This document shows, one piece after another, positions 41,312-45,785 of a stretch of DNA of 45,785 nucleotides. Source of the stretch: Bacteroidales bacterium (lineage in GTDB: Bacteria > Bacteroidota > Bacteroidia > Bacteroidales > JAIOZK01); contig JAIPBS010000032.1 in NCBI GenBank assembly GCA_021738625.1, positions 1-45,785 of the forward strand, written 5' to 3'. The notes under the pieces are model-generated. The model worked only from the letters and a program-made list of their open reading frames with translations, was not told the DNA's origin and made no database searches. Positions within the stretch are counted from its first letter, which is position 1. Every line of letters begins with the position of its first letter. The position numbers were made by a program, and so were the translations under genes.

Positions 41312-43704
41312 ATGATTCAAAAAAGTATAAAAATTGCACTCCGCCGTCTGATGACTTTAAAGGCTTATTCCTTCATAAATATTGGGGGGCTGGCGGTGGC
41401 AATTTCGGTTTGTCTGGCTATATTTTTCTATGTTCACTTTCATCTGAGTTTTGATAAACAAATTCCGGATGGCGAAAATACCTATCGCCTGATTACCCGT
41501 TATGGTCAAGGTGCATACAGCACCAACACATTTGCCAGTTTCGATGAGGTGCTTTCGGCACTGCCACAGGTATTATCGCATACAACCTGTTACGACAATC
41601 ATCACATTGAAGATGTATTTGCCGGAGCCAAAAAGATAAAGGTGAACAATGCATTATTCGCCAAGCCGTCATTTTTGGATTTCTTTGGAATTAAAATGAT
41701 TCGCGGAGAAAAAACTGCTCTTGACAAACCCAATGCGATACTGGTCACGCCCGGTTTTGCCAGTAAGCTTTTCCCGGATTCGGACCCCATCGAACAAACA
41801 GTTATGCTGCGCAGTTTACGGCAAACCGGGATAGTTTGATTTCATTTTACATCACGGGTATTGTTGAGCCGCTGCCTGAAAATTCGCACATCAGGTATGA
41901 AATGTTGCTATCCCAAAAAGGGCATTTCGGACCAACGGTTGATATACTGAAATCGCGAAAGGTATTTGGTGGATTAATTTATCTAAAGCTATTCCCGTCA
42001 ACAAATATCTCCGAACTTGAAACAAGCTTTCAGACCAAACTTACGCCGTATTTAGAAGATGCACCTGGCCCTCCCCTCGATGCAATCAATCATAAATTGC
42101 AAGCAGTTTATGATATACACTTTACGCCCGGCCTGAATAATGAAGCTCAGCCCACTATTCGGCGCTCGTCGCTTCATATTTTACTTTTGGTTGGATTGAT
42201 CATGCTTGCCATTGCCATCATGAATTCCGTTATCATTCACATTGCCAGAATCAATTTTAACAGGATTCCGACATTGATCATCAGATTTCATGGGGGCACC
42301 AAACTCCATTTATTTGTTCAAACATTTATTGAAGTATTTATTTCTGCAGCAATTGCTTTTGCCATCGCTATCTTCCTGCTGTTGGTATTTAATGATACAC
42401 TTGCGCACAACCTTTTTGTAAATTGGACAATTTCCTTTCAGGACAGTGCATTTTTGATCTTCGTTTTCAGTTTGTTTGTGGTAATAACATTGCTGATCTC
42501 CGTGATGAGTTCAGCATATCTTTTAAAAAATGAGACCATCCTCAGGGAAGCAACCCGGCCAAAAGGGATAAAATTAGCCGTTCCGCTTGTTGTCTTTCAG
42601 TTTATCATGGTCATCGGATTGGTTGGTTTTGCCTTACTGATTAATAAGCAAATGAATTTCGTTGCAGACAAGGACCTGGGTTATACCAGTGAAAATGTGC
42701 TTATTGTTAAAGTGCCTCAGCAAAACGCAAAAATCTATGATTTCAGAGCGGAGTTACTAAATATACCTGGAATAATCAATGCAGGAACGGCACATCACTA
42801 TCCCGGATACCGGCTGCAGGACATGAATTTTACCAGCGGAGGATATACATTTCCTTTCAAATTCGGATTCCTCGACACCGATGCCACCGAAACTTTAAAT
42901 ACAGGGATCGTAGAATATTTTGCCGCATCCGGGCGCGATGCTACAGATGGATGGCTGATCAATAGCACCTTTTACAATCAGTTGCGGGAAAGGTTCACAC
43001 ACGAGCAGATAGCCACCGGCGATTTTCCGGTTGATGAAAGCCAGGCAGAAGGTGAAGGGATAACCCATTTTGTTGTACTTGGCGTCATGAAAGATTTTCA
43101 TTACGCGTCACTACATTCGGAGATAGAAAACTTCGCCTTTTTTATTCCACGTCCTGAAGACAGATTCAACCGGTTTATGCTTGTCAGGATTCAGCAAAGC
43201 AAAAGCAGGGAAGTGATAAGCATCATCGAAAAGAAGATGGCTGAAATCTACCCCGGACAACCCTTCAGTTATTCATTTTTACAAACCGAGTTGAACCAGG
43301 AATATGCCTCTGAAAAAACGCTTCTACAGCTTATCAATATTTTTTCGGTTTTGGCCATTCTTATTGCCGGTATGGGTTTGGTGGGCCTTTCGATATTTAT
43401 GACCGAAAAACGAACCAAGGAAATAGGTATCCGCAAAGTAAACGGCGCCTCCGTTCATGAAATCATGCAAATGCTAAACCTGGTTTTCATCAGGTGGGTT
43501 GGCATAGCATTTATCGTTGCCACCCCGGTTTCGTGGTATGTTGCAGAAATATGGTTGCATAACTTTGCCTATAAAACCCGGTTGAGCTGGTGGATTTTCG
43601 TGCTTTCCGGAATCATTACACTTTGCATTGTAGTAATTACCGTGAGCTGGCAAACCTTTAAGGTGGCCCGGCGGAATCCGGTGGAGGCGCTGAGGTATGA
43701 GTAA
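41312..43704 (+). pseudogene. second MacB-PCD/FtsX permease, interrupted by a single-base frameshift
   Basis: Together the two frames make a permease of about 797 residues, colinear with the gene before it (start IQKSIKIALRRLMTLKAYSF; end RRNPVEALRYE, same ending). The first frame stops at 41839 and the second opens just there. The sense is restored if the TTT at 41815-41817 were TTTT, which would give LRSFTANRDSLISFYITG in one frame. So one T is missing. Everything else is intact (coupling motif RTKEIGIRKVNGASVHEI present). The lesion is either a recent mutation or a sequencing error; if true, the exporter may run as a homodimer of the first permease. Confidence 0.8.
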
Positions 43705-43992
43705 GATTAAATTTAAAAGTTAATTCGTATGGAAAAGATCAGCAGGTTAAACGCCAGCTTGAAGTCGATGAGTTTGGACCGGGCATAAGCAATAATCCAG
43801 AAAGCGTCATCACACATGCTCAATGTCACTGAAATCAGCAACAGTCTTGCTATCAGTTACCAAATCGGAAAGTTGCAGTTTGTGTATGTCGTCAACACCA
43901 TTGCTTCGGGCGAAAACTTTCAGTTCATTGTTTGTGGCGGTGTAAAAATTCACAAATCATCTTTCCTTTTCGGCTAATTTACATAATGATTT
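43705..43992. other. unassigned scar region
   Basis: About 290 bases without a recognisable gene. Short open pieces exist on both strands (for example a 47-codon minus-strand frame with VNFYTATNNELKVFARS, and a 19-codon plus frame at 43730), but none matches a family I know. It borders a chimeric gene and probably holds debris. Confidence 0.4.
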
Positions 43993-44421
43993 TTAACTAC
44001 TTAGCTTCATCTTTTTTGTTAGTAAATGATCAACACTGATTTTCCCGGCGCCATTAGCCAAAAAAACAAACAACATGAGCATATAATAAAGGGGTATTTC
44101 AAAACCATTGTCGCCGGCATTGAATCCATTGCCCCAATGAACTGTAGTAATAGCCACAACCATAGTAGCCAGATGTTTATTGCAAACCGGGCACCAGAAA
44201 CCGCGGTAGAAGATCAATACTACAGGACCCTCTTTCAAAGCATTTTCAAGCTTAAAGGTTTTGTTTTGGGCATCGGCGGCTACAAATAAAGGAGCCTCCG
44301 ATCCGGTGGTCAGTCCTTCCGCCTCTTCTGCTTTCCTGTATTCCTGGGCATTCAGGGTAGTAATTAACAAACTGCCCATGATTAATAAAATCGGGTTTTT
44401 GATCTTTGTTTTTCTTTTCAT
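43993..44421 (-). CDS. redoxin / DoxX chimera
   Basis: A 142-residue frame that joins parts of two families. The first about 84 residues are a signal peptide (to TTLNAQ) plus the start of an AhpC/TSA peroxiredoxin (GSEAPLFVAADAQNKTFKL, VVLIFYRGFWCPVCNKHL with the peroxidatic Cys region). From LATMVVAITTVHWGNGF on, it is the C-terminal end of a DoxX family membrane protein (FEIPLYYMLMLFVFLANGAG, KISVDHLL). The junction is near 44160-44170. This looks like a deletion that fused two neighbouring genes in frame; the product has neither a full thioredoxin fold nor the four DoxX helices. The ATG at 44421 is preferred to one 5 codons upstream. Confidence 0.65.
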   Translation of the reverse strand: MKRKTKIKNPILLIMGSLLITTLNAQEYRKAEEAEGLTTGSEAPLFVAADAQNKTFKLENALKEGPVVLIFYRGFWCPVCNKHLATMVVAITTVHWGNGFNAGDNGFEIPLYYMLMLFVFLANGAGKISVDHLLTKKMKLSS

Positions 44422-44581
44422 CAGATTTTTTAACAAATAGTAGTATATGGATCATAATCCTGACAAAACTTCTGACAAATGTTTGAACCCCGAAAGGAAA
44501 AAAATAATGAATTTTAAATCCTCTAAGATGAATTTTTACCTTTGCAAAAAATAATCTTTTAATAATAGCAACTTATTATTT

Positions 44582-45785
44582 GTGAACATCTTATACTACA
44601 ATGACCTGAAATGGTCGAAGGTAAAACAACAATTTCAAAAAACCATTGGTTTTTTACAAAAGGATGATTTTAAGTCGGCTGAGATAAAAAAACTTACCAA
44701 TACCGGCTATTACAGAGCCAGGCTCGATTATGAAAACCGGCTGTTATTCAAGTTTGCTAAGTATAAGGATCAGATGCATATCCTTTTGCTTGAAGTGATC
44801 TACAATCACGAATACGATAAATCAAGATTTCTCAGGGGGGCTAAAATTGATGAAAACAAACTATTGCCTGTTAAACAGAAAGAAGATGTAAGCACCGAGG
44901 ACGCCGAGGTTTTATCTTATGTAAACACCGGCGCCAGGCAATTTCATCTGCTGGATAAAGCGCTCTCGTTTGATGATACCCAGGATGAACTGTTCAACAT
45001 CAAACCGCCTGTAATAATCATTGGTTCGGCGGGTAGCGGAAAAACTGTTTTAACGCTTGAGAAACTTAAACTACTCAGGGGGAATATTTTATATGTTACT
45101 TTATCGCCTTTCCTTGCAGAAAATTCCTTTAGGTTGTATTACTCCAATAATTACGACAACGACAAACAGGATATTGAATTCCTTTCGTTTGGCGAATTTT
45201 TAAACACGCTGCATTTTGTTCCCGGCCGTGAACTGGATTATAAGACTTTTGAAGCCTGGTTGCAACCACGGAAACATACCTTTGGAATTAAAGACAGCTA
45301 CAGATTATTCGAAGAGTTCAGAGGAGTGATTACCGGTGTGGATATTACAAAAAAACACCTCAACAAGCAAGATTATCTGAATCTTGGAGTCAGGCAATCT
45401 ATTTATCTTGACAATGAACGGGAAAAAGTATATGAAGTTTTTGAGCGCTACCTTCAGTTTCTGAAAGAATCAGAATACTTTGATATTAATATGATTTCTT
45501 TTGATTGGCTTCAATACGCCAAACCACAATATGATTTTATTGTAATAGATGAAGTTCAGGACCTTACCAATATTCAGTTATACCTTATTCTACAGACGCT
45601 GAAATCGCCCGGTAATTTCATGCTTTGTGGCGACTCAAACCAGATCGTCCATCCCAATTTCTTTTCCTGGGCGCACATTAAAACCATGTTTTATAAACAC
45701 GGAATAACTGACAGCGACATCAGGATTTTACGTACCAATTTCAGGAACTCACCGGATATAACCGGAATTGGCAATACGCTGCTAA
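44582..45785 (+). CDS. RelE-like domain fused to UvrD-like helicase (5' part)
   Basis: An open frame of 401 codons that leaves the window. It probably starts with GTG at 44582 (VNILYYNDLKW); the frame is closed by a TAA 30 bases upstream and has no nearby ATG. Residues about 40-90 (GYYRARLDYENRLLFKFAKY, ILLLEVIYNHEYDKSRFLRG) resemble the RelE/ParE toxin fold. From residue 140 it is a superfamily 1 helicase-like ATPase: Walker A GSAGSGKT (148-155), Walker B FIVIDEVQD (Asp323), LCGDSNQIVHP and RTNFRNSPDI. Possible roles are in RNA or DNA repair or defence. The C-terminal half is not visible. Confidence 0.75.
   Translation, partial: MNILYYNDLKWSKVKQQFQKTIGFLQKDDFKSAEIKKLTNTGYYRARLDYENRLLFKFAKYKDQMHILLLEVIYNHEYDKSRFLRGAKIDENKLLPVKQKEDVSTEDAEVLSYVNTGARQFHLLDKALSFDDTQDELFNIKPPVIIIGSAGSGKTVLTLEKLKLLRGNILYVTLSPFLAENSFRLYYSNNYDNDKQDIEFLSFGEFLNTLHFVPGRELDYKTFEAWLQPRKHTFGIKDSYRLFEEFRGVITGVDITKKHLNKQDYLNLGVRQSIYLDNEREKVYEVFERYLQFLKESEYFDINMISFDWLQYAKPQYDFIVIDEVQDLTNIQLYLILQTLKSPGNFMLCGDSNQIVHPNFFSWAHIKTMFYKHGITDSDIRILRTNFRNSPDITGIGNTLL

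Noticed and set aside
44437..44581. Short gene or RNA between the chimera and the helicase
   Set aside because: A+T-rich with no open frame of note and no hairpin; likely only the promoter region of the helicase gene.

Overview
The window is a chromosomal segment of a Bacteroidota bacterium, probably a Bacteroidales/Marinilabiliales-type environmental member. This rests on a type IX secretion (Por) C-terminal domain, several TAnnTTTG -7 boxes (the Bacteroidota housekeeping promoter), an ExbB/ExbD/ExbD operon, a membrane-anchored AraC regulator, a sigma factor/CHAT locus and moderate-to-low G+C. No rRNA, tRNA, CRISPR array, integrase or transposase was seen.

Layout. (1) 0-3.5 kb: an exosortase locus. 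It holds a minus-strand exosortase H-like enzyme with a membrane partner, then two plus-strand genes whose products end in the same kind of sorting signal (VP[IL]SxW, membrane helix, basic tail). One of these is a secreted 233-residue protein; the other is only 34 residues long and is almost nothing but the signal. (2) 3.5-10.1 kb: household genes: AraC regulator, HAD phosphatase, tRNA-dihydrouridine synthase, CPBP protease, Exb energy-transducing operon. (3) 10.4-16.3 kb: sigma factor, membrane TPR protein, a large TPR-CHAT protease, a 54-residue Asp/Pro-rich peptide gene and two truncated sulfotransferases. (4) 16.3-21.0 kb: a T9SS-exported laminin-B-like protein, then a GH15 / SDR / 6-phosphogluconate dehydrogenase operon. 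(5) 21.4-27.2 kb: a broken OsmC gene, PD40 lipoprotein, NTF2-like protein, alpha/beta hydrolase, frameshifted GxxExxY gene, NAD(P)-binding protein and methyltransferase.

(6) 27.2-43.7 kb is the most coherent system. A histidine kinase / NtrC-type regulator pair lies between a six-gene minus-strand operon of exported proteins (PD40-esterase, VCBS protein, NTF2-like lipoprotein, serine hydrolase, TlpA-like thioredoxin, hydrolase with TPR) and a plus-strand MacB-like ABC operon. Both operons carry the same upstream palindrome (TGTAAA-N5-TTTACA) about 75-95 bp before a GGCAC-N5-TTG element resembling a sigma-54 promoter, so I propose that the regulator controls both. (7) 43.7-45.8 kb: a scar with a redoxin/DoxX chimera, then the start of a gene joining a RelE-like domain to a UvrD-like helicase, cut by the window edge.

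Broken genes are frequent: a FAD oxidoreductase tail, OsmC, GxxExxY, the second ABC permease, two sulfotransferase pieces and the redoxin/DoxX fusion. Two are single homopolymer-length changes that could be sequencing errors; the rest look like real decay.
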